From assembly GCA_003217965.1 (NCBI GenBank), contig QHNB01000030.1:1-14549 (forward strand): a DNA stretch of 14,549 nt, written 5' to 3'. Source of the stretch: Verrucomicrobiota bacterium. GTDB lineage: Bacteria; Verrucomicrobiota; Verrucomicrobiia; Chthoniobacterales; UBA10450. Made by a program: the position numbers and the translations under genes. Numbering within the stretch: the first letter of the stretch is position 1; each line of letters starts with the position of its first letter. Shown piece by piece: positions 1 through 7,718 of this stretch. Below the pieces are notes generated by a model that had not been told where the DNA came from, ran no database searches, and was given only the letters and a program-made list of their open reading frames with translations.

Positions 1-1
1 C

Positions 2-376
2 ACGACCCGGTATATGCGCGTGCCTCCACTCGCCGTCGGCCTCGGGATTTATCTGCCAACGGCAAGCACGCTGATGATCGTCGTCGGAGCGATCGTAGGT
101 TGGGTTTTCGAGCGCAGCGCGGATCGAACGCCAAAGCCGGAAGCGACCAAGCAGCTTGGCGTGTTACTCGCGTCTGGCTTAATCGTCGGCGAAAGCATTA
201 TCGGCGTGGTGATCTCTGCCATCGTCGTGTTCTCTGGTGTAGGCGCACCGCTGGCGCTTGTGGGTCCAGGTTTTGAAACGGCTGGCAGGATGATGGGTGG
301 TCTGGCTTTCGCAGTAATCACTGCGGTGCTTTATCGCTGGATTTTGCAAATGGCGCGGCGGAATGAGGTGCGCTGA
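2..376 (+). CDS. OPT family oligopeptide transporter, C-terminal fragment
   Basis: The reading frame is open from the left edge of the window, so the true start lies upstream and only about 124 C-terminal residues are visible. OPT proteins are proton-coupled importers of oligopeptides, glutathione or metal chelates in the inner membrane. The fragment starts with the OPT C-terminal signature RVPPLAVGLGIYLP, matching FAVGVYLPISTS in the next gene. Both copies then have a hydrophobic helix, a short basic loop, an L-G-V-L-L-A-S-G-L-I-V-G-E motif (here from about residue 55; compare N-G-V-L-L-S-S-G-Y-I-A-G-G in the next gene) and two more hydrophobic segments. It ends in a basic tail (ARRNEVR). 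The next gene is a full-length OPT paralogue in the same direction 156 bp downstream, so this is a tandem pair. The gap (377-532) shows no convincing terminator or promoter. The substrate cannot be read from the sequence. Confidence 0.85.
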   Translation, partial: TTRYMRVPPLAVGLGIYLPTASTLMIVVGAIVGWVFERSADRTPKPEATKQLGVLLASGLIVGESIIGVVISAIVVFSGVGAPLALVGPGFETAGRMMGGLAFAVITAVLYRWILQMARRNEVR

Positions 377-532
377 AGTGTAACTGTGACCACTTTGTAA
401 CTCTGAGTTGCGGAAGTTTTAGAATCTTCGTTCAGATTTCACCTAACCGGGGTTCACGTCGCCGCGGTTAGTTCGGTTCGGTTGCGGTTGATTTATCCGT
501 CGGTACTTGGCTTCCTATTCTGAACCGAGATT

Positions 533-2923
533 GTGATGCCCAGCGTTGACCTGCGAAACCCGCCGAACGAGATGCCGGATATCGTCGGCTTCCGTCCGGA
601 AAATGCGCTCCTCGCTAATTTTCGCCCGCTGATACCCGCCTCAGCACGATTGCGGGAATTTACAGCAATTCCCATCATTCTAGGCACGCTACTCGGAATC
701 GTGTTTGGCGCGTCCTCGCTTTACCTTGTACTCAAGGTCGGTTTGACGGTGAGCGCGTCGATTCCGGTGGCGGTGCTCGCAATTACCTTCTTCCGCGTGG
801 CATCAAAACTTGGGTTCGGCGATTCGACGGTTCTCGAAAACAACTTTGTCCAAACGGCCGGCTCGGCCGGCGAATCGATCGCCTTCGGTCTCGGGGTGAC
901 AATGCCGGCGATCATGATCCTCGGGTTCGATCTTGAAATCACGCGCGTGATGCTCGTCGCCATTCTTGGCGGACTGCTCGGCATTCTCATGATGATCCCC
1001 CTTCGGCGCGCCCTGATCGTTCATCAACATGGTTATCTGAAATATCCGGAAGGAACGGCCTGCGCTGAGGTACTGAAGGCTGCGGCATCGAAAGAATCGC
1101 TTAAAGCCGCGCATACCGAAGGCGGGGCACTTGCCAATGGAGATGAAACGGTGAGGGGCGGCAAAGTCATCATCGGCGGATGCATCATCGGCTTCGTCTA
1201 CTACGGGCTGCTCGAGATTTTTAAATTGATTAAAGAAGTGCCGGAAAAGATTTTCGCCAAGCCGTTCGAGGGCGGTTCGATCTCCATTGAGAACAATCCG
1301 GCATTGCTCGGCGTCGGCTACATCATCGGACCGCGGATCGCAGGGCTAATGATGGGCGGCGGTGTGTTGTCGTACCTCGTGCTGATTCCTGCGATTAAAT
1401 ATTTCGGCTCGGCTCTGGGCACACCATTGCCGCCAGAAACCGGTCACACGATCGCTGAGATGACGGTCAGCCAGGTACAACACGCGTACGTTCTTTACAT
1501 TGGCGCCGGCTGCGTCGCTGCAGCCGGAATTATCAGCCTCATCCGCTCGCTGCCCCTGATCTGGCATGGACTGAAAGGCGGCTTGGCAGACCTTCGTGGG
1601 GTGGGCGACGCGGCGACTCCTGCCCGTACGGATCAGGATATTTCGATGAAATGGGTCGTTGGCGGGATCATTCTGCTTCTCATCCTCATCATGGTCGCGC
1701 CGCAACTAAACCTGCGCTTTAATTTACTGGGCGCGTTTCTCATCGTCGCGTTTGGCTTTCTCTTTACCACAGTATCTTCCCGTCTGACCGGAGAAGTGGG
1801 CTCATCGTCTACGCCGAACTCGGGCATGACGGTGGCAACATTGTTACTCACGTGTCTCATCTTCTTGTTGGTCGGTTGGACAGCGCCGCCGTATTTCGTT
1901 ACTGCGCTTTCTATCGGTGGCATTGTCTGCGTCGCCTCCTCGAATGGCGGGACAACGTCACAGGACTTGAAGACGGGTTTCCTTGTTGGTTCGACGCCTA
2001 AGTATCAGCAGATCGCCATCTTAATGGGTACACTTGCGTCCGCGCTCGTTCTCGGACCGGTTCTGATGAAACTGAATGACTCGGGAACCGTTTATGTGCC
2101 AGTAGCGGGGAACAAAGATTTCACATTCGCGTCCACCTTGCACGCCGACCCCGCAGATTACGAGAAAGACGCAAGCGGCAAGCCAAAACGCGAACGCTTG
2201 TCCGGTGTGCAGGCCGGCAGCGATACCAGTGAGTATTTTGTTTACCATAAAACGAATACTGAAAATGGCCCCGCTGGCCGGTATCTCGTCAATGATGACG
2301 GAACACCGGTTTATCTCGCCGATCCCGGAATTAATGGCGTCTACGATAAGCGGCCGGACGGCTCGAGCGTGCAGAAGTTTACCGCTCCGAAAGCAACGCT
2401 CATGTCATACATCATCAAAGGCATCTTAAGCGGACAGTTACCATGGGGTCTCGTGCTCCTAGGCGTCTTTATTGCGATCGTACTCGAGCTCTGTGGCATC
2501 TCAGCGCTCGCATTTGCGGTCGGTGTATATCTTCCAATATCGACCTCAGCTCCGGTTTTCGTCGGAGGAATGATTCGCCTGCTCGTGGTCAAATACACCC
2601 GCCGCAAACACGCCGGGGCACAACTCACCACGGAACAGCTCGTAGCGGAAGGTGACAAGAGTAACGGCGTGCTCCTGTCATCCGGCTATATCGCCGGTGG
2701 GACCCTCGCTGGGGTCGTCTTCGCTTTCATGAACATTCCCCTGAAGGACAAGCTCGATGCGTTTGAAAAATGGGCCACGGCACATAACCCATTTTTTGAG
2801 GGGCCCTGGGCGGATGTGCTGTCAATCATTCCGTTCGCCTTCCTTTGTCTGCTGCTTTATCTCGTCGGGCGCGACCTTCTCCTTGGAGCGCCGCGCTCAA
2901 AGACCAGTCGGCTGATTGATTGA
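533..2923 (+). CDS. OPT family oligopeptide transporter, full length
   Basis: This 796-residue polytopic membrane protein has many hydrophobic helices, for example about residues 43-70, 118-160, 205-225, 265-295 and 375-425. Bacterial OPT proteins are usually about 600-700 residues, so this one is long. The extra length is mainly a hydrophilic stretch at roughly residues 513-617, between LGPVLMKLND and APKATLMSYI, rich in D, G, K and P and predicted to lie outside the membrane. After it the conserved end of the family resumes: LPWGLVLLGV, then FAVGVYLPISTSAPVFVGG. The probable role is proton-driven uptake of small peptides or glutathione-like compounds; the substrate is unknown. The start is GTG at 533 or ATG at 536, immediately adjacent; neither has a clear ribosome binding site. 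The gene ends 59 bp before the sulfur-oxidation genes in the same direction, so co-transcription is possible. Confidence 0.92.
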   Translation: MMPSVDLRNPPNEMPDIVGFRPENALLANFRPLIPASARLREFTAIPIILGTLLGIVFGASSLYLVLKVGLTVSASIPVAVLAITFFRVASKLGFGDSTVLENNFVQTAGSAGESIAFGLGVTMPAIMILGFDLEITRVMLVAILGGLLGILMMIPLRRALIVHQHGYLKYPEGTACAEVLKAAASKESLKAAHTEGGALANGDETVRGGKVIIGGCIIGFVYYGLLEIFKLIKEVPEKIFAKPFEGGSISIENNPALLGVGYIIGPRIAGLMMGGGVLSYLVLIPAIKYFGSALGTPLPPETGHTIAEMTVSQVQHAYVLYIGAGCVAAAGIISLIRSLPLIWHGLKGGLADLRGVGDAATPARTDQDISMKWVVGGIILLLILIMVAPQLNLRFNLLGAFLIVAFGFLFTTVSSRLTGEVGSSSTPNSGMTVATLLLTCLIFLLVGWTAPPYFVTALSIGGIVCVASSNGGTTSQDLKTGFLVGSTPKYQQIAILMGTLASALVLGPVLMKLNDSGTVYVPVAGNKDFTFASTLHADPADYEKDASGKPKRERLSGVQAGSDTSEYFVYHKTNTENGPAGRYLVNDDGTPVYLADPGINGVYDKRPDGSSVQKFTAPKATLMSYIIKGILSGQLPWGLVLLGVFIAIVLELCGISALAFAVGVYLPISTSAPVFVGGMIRLLVVKYTRRKHAGAQLTTEQLVAEGDKSNGVLLSSGYIAGGTLAGVVFAFMNIPLKDKLDAFEKWATAHNPFFEGPWADVLSIIPFAFLCLLLYLVGRDLLLGAPRSKTSRLID

Positions 2924-2982
2924 CTTGACGATTAGCGGAGAAACCAGCGACGCTATTTGTTCGGGTCAGCGCCATTTCCCAT

Positions 2983-3936
2983 ATGTCACTCGTCTTCGAA
3001 ACAATTCATACTGAGGGACTCGCTGCGCTCTCCTATTTAGTTGGTGATGACGACGAAGGCGTGGCGGCAGTCTTCGATCCGCGAGCCGATGTTGACATTT
3101 ACGTTGAGATGGCGCGCGCAAAGAACGTCGCTATTACGCACATTTTCGAGACCCACATTCACGCTGATCTGGTCAGCGGCGCGCGGGAACTGTCCAGCCG
3201 GGTTGAGTCGGCCAAAATTTATCTCAGTCAGGAGGGTGGTGCGAAATATGGATTCGACAATGAGAAGGTGAAGAACGGCGATCAATTCAACCTCGGCTCC
3301 GTTCTCATCACCGCCCGGCATACACCCGGCCACACCCCCGAACACCTCTCTTATTTACTGGCGGAAACCGCTCATCCGAGCATGCCATGGGGCGTATTCA
3401 CCGGTGATTCGCTCTTTGTTAACTCGGCTGGCCGGCCTGATCTCCTCGGAGAAAAAGAAACAGGCAATCTCGCTGCGCAACAGTTTCAAACATTGCGCGA
3501 TTATCTCGCGTTGCCGGACAGCGTGATCATTTACCCGGCGCATGGAGCGGGCTCACCCTGCGGTGCGGAAATCGGCGATCGCCTCAGCAGTACCATTGGT
3601 TACGAGCGGCCGTTCAATCCATTCCTGCAATTCGCTGACGCCCAAGCATTCACCAATTTCGCCATCTCCACGGCGCCGCCGATTCCGAAATATTACCCGC
3701 TCATGAAAAAAGTGAATGCGGAGGGGCCGGAGATTTTAGGCGGGTTGCCGCGAGTCCCGGGACTTCCACCGAAAGCGTTCAAGAAAGCCATCGACCGATT
3801 TGGGCCGGTTCCTTGCTCGATCCAGATGAGTCAATCCTTTTGGTCCTCGAAAACGACAATGACATCGATGAAATCGTGCGTCTCTTCGTCCGCACCGGCT
3901 TCACCAAATTCGCCGGCTATCTCGTCGGCGGCATGA
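2983..3936 (+). CDS. Persulfide dioxygenase-like MBL-fold protein, N-terminal part of a frameshifted MBL-rhodanese-rhodanese gene
   Basis: Residues 1 to about 270 form a metallo-beta-lactamase fold of the ETHE1/CstB type, a non-haem iron enzyme that oxidises persulfides (for example glutathione persulfide) to sulfite. Visible metal-site motifs are THIHAD (His58, His60, Asp62), HTPGHTPEH (His113, His117), TGDSLF (Asp142), GRPDL (about 150-154) and YPAHGAGSPCG (His187). Position 63 is Leu where ETHE1 has His, as expected for mononuclear-iron persulfide dioxygenases, in which nearby residues vary. In Staphylococcus CstB this domain is followed by a rhodanese-homology domain and an active rhodanese. 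Here conserved sequence stops at PKAFKKAI (about 3790). The remaining 40-odd residues to the stop at 3936 are out-of-frame translation, rich in Ser. The conserved downstream half resumes in another frame (3813-4292). As written the product would be an MBL domain with a nonsense tail. The MBL assignment is firm; the frame break could be a real deletion or an assembly error. Confidence 0.85.
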   Translation: MSLVFETIHTEGLAALSYLVGDDDEGVAAVFDPRADVDIYVEMARAKNVAITHIFETHIHADLVSGARELSSRVESAKIYLSQEGGAKYGFDNEKVKNGDQFNLGSVLITARHTPGHTPEHLSYLLAETAHPSMPWGVFTGDSLFVNSAGRPDLLGEKETGNLAAQQFQTLRDYLALPDSVIIYPAHGAGSPCGAEIGDRLSSTIGYERPFNPFLQFADAQAFTNFAISTAPPIPKYYPLMKKVNAEGPEILGGLPRVPGLPPKAFKKAIDRFGPVPCSIQMSQSFWSSKTTMTSMKSCVSSSAPASPNSPAISSAA

Positions 3937-4292
3937 AAGCCTGGGACAACGCCGGTTATCCTTTCGCCCAGATTAACCAGATGAGTGTCTTTCAACTCAA
4001 GGACGTACGCGAACAATTGCAGATCGTCGATGTTCGATCGAACCGCGAATGGAAAGGCGGACATGTCCCTGGGGCGCGCCACATTTTCCTGGCCGACTTG
4101 AGCAAGCGCATCAAAGAATTGGATCCCGAGCGGCCAACCGCCGTTTACTGCGCCAGCGGCTACCGAGCGAGCATCGCAGCAAGTATTTTGAGACAGGCGG
4201 GATTTGACAAAGTGTACAACGTCCCCGGAAGCTGGCACGCCTGGCGCGAAGCTGGGCTACCGGTCAATCAAGACCAAAAAGCGGCAGCATGA
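3813..4292 (+). CDS. Rhodanese-domain C-terminal part of the frameshifted persulfide dioxygenase gene
   Basis: This frame carries the rest of the protein begun at 2983. The conserved sequence actually resumes slightly upstream of the first usable start, at 3801 (W-A-G-S then LLDPDESILLVLEND). Residues 1-50 are the second half of a middle, probably catalytically silent rhodanese domain (FAGYLVGGMKAW). Residues about 55-155 are a complete rhodanese domain with IVDVRSNREW, GHVPGARH and the active loop YCASGYRAS (Cys113). In CstB-like enzymes this cysteine passes sulfane sulfur to or from the dioxygenase site. The first half of the middle rhodanese domain, about 30-35 residues judged from memory of the family, is missing between the two frames. 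The TTG at 3813 is only the first nominal start and is probably not a natural one. The stop lies 13 bp before the start of the sulfite oxidase-like gene, indicating one transcription unit. Confidence 0.75.
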   Translation: MLDPDESILLVLENDNDIDEIVRLFVRTGFTKFAGYLVGGMKAWDNAGYPFAQINQMSVFQLKDVREQLQIVDVRSNREWKGGHVPGARHIFLADLSKRIKELDPERPTAVYCASGYRASIAASILRQAGFDKVYNVPGSWHAWREAGLPVNQDQKAAA

Positions 4293-4305
4293 TTTCGCCG
4301 AGGCG

Positions 4306-5349
4306 ATGATCATTCGCGAAAAAGATCCGCTTAATCTCGAGATGCCGTTTGGGATCCTCGACGGCCTAACCACACCAAACGAATGCTTTTATGTCCGGTG
4401 TCATTTTCCAATTCCGCAAATCGATATTCACAATTGGAAACTAAGAATCGAAGGCGCGATCGAACGTCCGATGGAATTCACCTTCGACGGGCTGCAGCAA
4501 TTTCAAAAACGGAACCTGATGGCGACGATCGAATGCGCGGGAAATAGCCGAGTCTTTCTAGCACCCAAAGTGAAGGGAGTTCAATGGGAGCTTGGCGCCG
4601 TTGGTAATGCGGAATGGACCGGTTTCCTTCTCGCGGACATCCTTGGGCAAGTCGGTGTCAGATCGAGCGCGCGCGAAGTAGTTTTAGAAGGCACCGACAG
4701 TGGGGATATTTCCGAAGCACCACGTCCGACTGGCAAAGTCCATTTCGCTCGGAGCCTGCCGATAAACAAGGCGATGGATGACGTCATTCTGGCTTGCGAA
4801 ATGAATGGGGAGCCCTTGCCGGCATCGCACGGATTTCCGCTGCGTGCTGTCGTACCGGGATGGTACGGAATGGCCTCGGTCAAATGGCTTCGACGGATCA
4901 TCGTCACGGAGAACCGATTTCAAGGCTATTACCAAACTGTCGACTACGCCTATTGGCAGCCGGGCCAGGCCGGGCCGGAACTTATCCCGCTGTCGCGGAT
5001 GCAGGTGAAAGCGGTGATCGCACGGCCTGGGATCAACGAAGTTGTTCCGTCTAACGATAATTACGTAATTCGCGGGGCAGCCTGGACCAGCGGAAGGGAA
5101 ATTGCAAAAGTGGAGGTTACGACCAATGGTGGCGCGTGCTGGAACGAGGCCAAATTAATTGGCGATGCCGGCAGGGATGTTTGGCGCCTCTGGGAATTCG
5201 ATTGGAAAACACCTCATGCGCCCGGCCGATACACTTTAATGGCCCGCGCCACCGACTCTCTCGGCCACACCCAGCCTGACCACCGTGATGCCAATCGCGG
5301 CACTTACATGGTCAACCACTGTCTGCCGATCGAAATCGAAGTTCGATGA
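4306..5349 (+). CDS. Sulfite oxidase-like molybdopterin enzyme
   Basis: This 347-residue protein belongs to the sulfite oxidase family. The molybdopterin domain (about residues 15-230) contains the family motif ATIECAGNSR with Cys77, the expected protein thiolate ligand of molybdenum. It also has ACEMNGEPLPASHGFPLRAV and the PGWYGMASVKWL segment. The C-terminal region (about 245-347) matches the Mo-co dimerisation domain, with RGAAW and VEVTTNGGACW. There is no Tat or Sec signal peptide and no haem domain, so it should be cytoplasmic with an unknown electron acceptor. The expected reaction is sulfite to sulfate. Its position directly after a persulfide dioxygenase, which makes sulfite, supports that role. 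I place the start at ATG 4306, where family similarity begins, 13 bp after the rhodanese stop. The frame is open further upstream to 4204, but that part overlaps the rhodanese coding sequence and looks unrelated. The gene appears intact. Confidence 0.88.
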   Translation: MIIREKDPLNLEMPFGILDGLTTPNECFYVRCHFPIPQIDIHNWKLRIEGAIERPMEFTFDGLQQFQKRNLMATIECAGNSRVFLAPKVKGVQWELGAVGNAEWTGFLLADILGQVGVRSSAREVVLEGTDSGDISEAPRPTGKVHFARSLPINKAMDDVILACEMNGEPLPASHGFPLRAVVPGWYGMASVKWLRRIIVTENRFQGYYQTVDYAYWQPGQAGPELIPLSRMQVKAVIARPGINEVVPSNDNYVIRGAAWTSGREIAKVEVTTNGGACWNEAKLIGDAGRDVWRLWEFDWKTPHAPGRYTLMARATDSLGHTQPDHRDANRGTYMVNHCLPIEIEVR

Positions 5350-5372
5350 CCGAGCCATGCCAAATGGTCATC
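5345..5372. terminator. Possible weak bidirectional terminator between convergent genes
   Basis: GATGACC at 5345-5351 pairs with GGTCATC at 5366-5372 (7 bp, 14-nt loop), overlapping the stop codon of the sulfite oxidase-like gene and followed by the AT-rich stretch TTTAATTATT. It lies in the 34-bp gap between two convergent genes, where a shared terminator would be expected. The stem is AT-containing and the T-run is interrupted, so this is only a weak candidate. Confidence 0.25.
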
Positions 5373-5383
5373 GCATTTAATTA

Positions 5384-6250
5384 TTACACGCCTTTTTCGA
5401 TCGGAACGCCGACGCGGTTTCCCCATTCTGTCCAAGAACCATCATAATTCCTGACGTTATTAAGCCCAAGCAAATAAGTCAGCACGAACCAGGTGTGGCT
5501 CGAACGCTCGCCGATGCGGCAATAGACAATGCTATCCGCCTTCGGATTTACGCCGCAGCCTTCCATGTAAATTTTCTTTAGCTCAGCCGCCGGCTTGAAT
5601 GTGCCGTCATCGTTCACGGCCGTTTTCCATGGTACGCTTTTGGCGCCGGGAATATGACCGCCTCGGAGCACTCCTTCCTGGGGATACTCCGGCATATGAG
5701 TAATCTCCCCTTTGTATTCGCCAGGGGATCGGACATCAATCAATGGTTTGGTCGCTTTGCTCTGTGCCAGAGCGTGCTCAGCAAAGGCGCGTATCTCAGA
5801 ATCGTATCGTTGCTTGGGTACTGGATAATTAGACTGCGGGTACTTTGGCACCTCACGGGTCATCTCCCGGCCTTCAGCCTTCCATTTGTCGCGGCCCCCG
5901 TTGAGAACCTTCACATTCTTATGTCCGAAGAGGCGGAAAGCCCAGAGAGCATAACAGGCCCACCAATTGGATTTGTCGCCGTAGAATATGCAGGTCGTTT
6001 CGGGCGTAATCCCATTGCGACTACAGACTTCGGCAAATTTCGGGGGCGTGATGTAATCGCGAATGACGGGATCCTGCAGGTCGGCCCGCCAATCGATGTG
6101 GACCGCTCCCGAGATGTGTCCGGTATCGTAGAGTAAAATGTCCTCGTTTGACTCTATGATGCGGATGTCCGGGTCCTTTAAGTGTTCCGCCAGCCACTTT
6201 GTCTCCACCAGTGCCTCCGGGTGGGCGTATCCATTGGCTTGATTGTTCAT
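5384..6250 (-). CDS. Thiosulfate/3-mercaptopyruvate sulfurtransferase, two rhodanese domains
   Basis: This 288-residue tandem-rhodanese protein is of the usual length for this family. The N-terminal domain (about 13-130) has YDTGHISGAVHIDW but no catalytic cysteine in its loop (FYGDKSNWWA), so it is structural. The C-terminal domain (about 150-285) has LIDVRSPGEY, GGHIPGAKSVPW and the active loop YCRIGERSSHTW with Cys244. The CRxGxR-S loop is the one seen in actinobacterial CysA2/CysA3-type thiosulfate sulfurtransferases, rather than the CG-S-G loop of mercaptopyruvate enzymes. It should move sulfane sulfur from thiosulfate or a similar donor to a thiol or cyanide acceptor, in the cytoplasm. 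The start is ATG at 6250; the frame is open upstream, but that part runs into the end of the preceding barrel gene. Only 19 bp separate it from that gene, so they are probably co-transcribed. It converges on the sulfite oxidase-like gene. Confidence 0.9.
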   Translation of the reverse strand: MNNQANGYAHPEALVETKWLAEHLKDPDIRIIESNEDILLYDTGHISGAVHIDWRADLQDPVIRDYITPPKFAEVCSRNGITPETTCIFYGDKSNWWACYALWAFRLFGHKNVKVLNGGRDKWKAEGREMTREVPKYPQSNYPVPKQRYDSEIRAFAEHALAQSKATKPLIDVRSPGEYKGEITHMPEYPQEGVLRGGHIPGAKSVPWKTAVNDDGTFKPAAELKKIYMEGCGVNPKADSIVYCRIGERSSHTWFVLTYLLGLNNVRNYDGSWTEWGNRVGVPIEKGV

Positions 6251-6269
6251 AGCACAAAGGTTTGGCCGG

Positions 6270-7238
6270 TCAGGCCAATGTTGCAAGCAGATTGCCGCAG
6301 CGTCTTGCCCCAGCTGCGCCAATCAGGCCCGACCAGAAAACCGCGAAAACCGAGGCCCTAGGCGCGTCAGCTGTGACGCCAAATAATGGCGAGACATCGA
6401 ATCGCGTGTTACTCGACGGCTTCCACGAGATCGTAGGCCCGAGAATGAATCGGTAAGATGGATTGCCTCGGATTCCTTTGTCGGTAAACGCCGTGAGCTG
6501 CATCTCAACTCCGGCCTTAAGTCGCTCGTTTGGCAAAAGCGGGACGACGGCGGTCTGCGCAAAACCGTATTCGCGACCACGATCGCCTGTGACTTCCTGC
6601 TCGAAGAAGGCATTGAAAGCCCACTCCACCTTCTCATAAAAATCCTGGGCGAGAAGAAGTCTGACTTCGTAGGCATCAGGCAAGGGGTTTCTTTCATTCA
6701 AGAACTCCTCGGCCTCTCCCTTGGGCATCGGCTCAGGCGGGCCCTCATCGTGAAGAATGTGCCCGATGCCAAATTTCCATTCGGCAAAAATCGTTGGATT
6801 CAGCAGAATTTTATTCCAGTCAGCGAAGGCGTAGCGCGCTTCTATACTAAAGCTACGTTCCTGGGTGGTGCCACGAAACGCTTCGACCGAGTTCTCGACA
6901 GCAAGGCCGAATCGATGAGGAAGACCGAGCTCGACTTCCTGGGTAAACTGATGGTCTGGCCGGTTGAAGCGCAGCGCATCTCCCTCATAAATCGCGCTGG
7001 TGTAAACGGTCCAGGGCGGCAGCACGTAAGCGGTGGTTGTCGGCGAGAGTCGACTCCGGGAAAAGGATGGTGGAGCGCCATAAGCGCTGCCTGCCTCTTC
7101 CGCGGTCACGACGATGTTCTCCGCGGCAGCCGTTTGACCATGCAGCCGATGATTAATTGCCAAATAAGTTAGAAACGCGAATGCCAGTAGCGATGGAAAG
7201 ACGCGCGGCATCGTTCTTGAAAAGCGGGTGCGTTGCAT
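6270..7238 (-). CDS. Predicted outer-membrane beta-barrel-like exported protein of unknown function
   Basis: I do not recognise a named family. The N-terminus has a basic region (MQRTRFSRTMPR), a hydrophobic core (about 13-28) and a plausible signal peptidase region near LHGQTAAAEN, so export is predicted. The mature part lacks long hydrophobic helices. It alternates polar and hydrophobic residues with regular aromatic positions, for example QFTQEVELGLPHRFGLAVEN, SFSIEARYAFADW and YEVRLLLAQDFYEKVEW, as expected for transmembrane beta-strands. Ends of strands are followed by short charged loops such as HDEGPPEPMPKGE. The last 15 or so residues (AAGARRCGNLLATLA) do not look like a barrel terminus, so the C-terminus may be degraded or simply variable. 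Start choices are ATG 7238 (used), 7211 or an outer start at 7274; none has a good ribosome binding site. It is the first gene of a probable two-gene minus-strand unit with the sulfurtransferase. Confidence 0.7.
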   Translation of the reverse strand: MQRTRFSRTMPRVFPSLLAFAFLTYLAINHRLHGQTAAAENIVVTAEEAGSAYGAPPSFSRSRLSPTTTAYVLPPWTVYTSAIYEGDALRFNRPDHQFTQEVELGLPHRFGLAVENSVEAFRGTTQERSFSIEARYAFADWNKILLNPTIFAEWKFGIGHILHDEGPPEPMPKGEAEEFLNERNPLPDAYEVRLLLAQDFYEKVEWAFNAFFEQEVTGDRGREYGFAQTAVVPLLPNERLKAGVEMQLTAFTDKGIRGNPSYRFILGPTISWKPSSNTRFDVSPLFGVTADAPRASVFAVFWSGLIGAAGARRCGNLLATLA

Positions 7239-7481
7239 GGCGCCGTTCGTATCAGGCCGAATTATTCTACGCAATCTCTGTTATTTAGAGTGACCGGCGA
7301 ACCGCGTGACGCACCTGCTCCGTCATCCGCCCATCTTGAGGGTTGGGATTACCTCGGCGAGCCCATTCGACAGCGTTGTCCCCCGCAGTTCGTCGCAAGC
7401 GAAGTGCCCGATCGCTCAGCCACAAAATTGAAACCGAGCGCACGTTGAGTTGGTCAAAGCTACGGTTACCTTGTCGTCGCC

Positions 7482-7697
7482 ATGCTCGATACCATCGTCG
7501 GCTGCCTAAAATGGGCCGTTGTCGGCTTTGTCGTGGCGTTCGTCCTTTTCATGCTCTATGAGGCCACACATATCCATGACGATATTCCGGTGCCCGAGTT
7601 CAAGAGGCGACAAACTAGGCGGGCCGCACTGGTGCTAGCCACCTTCGCCGGCGTGCTTTCCGGCTTAGTCTGGTTGTTGGTACAGACCTGGGATTAA
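7482..7697 (+). CDS. Small two-helix membrane protein, function unknown
   Basis: The frame encodes 71 residues with two clear hydrophobic segments (about 7-27 and 48-67) joined by a polar, mostly basic loop (HIHDDIPVPEFKRRQTRR). This is a helical hairpin, probably with the loop in the cytoplasm by the positive-inside rule. Codon use resembles the neighbouring genes, with many GTC, GCC, GGC and TTC third positions, which argues for a real gene. No family is recognised and no ribosome binding site is evident before the ATG. It stands alone on the plus strand, converging on the DUF885 gene 21 bp away and divergent from the barrel gene. The 243-bp gap 7239-7481 shows nothing else I can support. 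Confidence 0.55.
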   Translation: MLDTIVGCLKWAVVGFVVAFVLFMLYEATHIHDDIPVPEFKRRQTRRAALVLATFAGVLSGLVWLLVQTWD

Positions 7698-7718
7698 CGG
7701 CCACGCTACCCGCGATTG

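Noticed and set aside
395..425. TTGTAA and TAGAAT as a -35/-10 promoter before the second OPT gene
   Set aside because: The spacing is 19 bp and the matches are partial; such pairs occur by chance, so it is not listed as a feature.
3813..4292. A programmed ribosomal frameshift joining the two parts of the dioxygenase-rhodanese gene
   Set aside because: I see no slippery heptamer at the junction, and conserved residues are missing rather than simply out of frame, so a deletion explains it better.
5654..6136. 160-residue plus-strand open frame opposite the sulfurtransferase gene
   Set aside because: It lies fully antisense to a gene with clear rhodanese motifs, and its product shows no recognisable domain.
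6270..6322. N-terminal extension of the sulfurtransferase frame to 6322
   Set aside because: The added 24 residues are read from the end of the barrel gene and do not resemble a rhodanese N-terminus; ATG 6250 begins shortly before conserved sequence.
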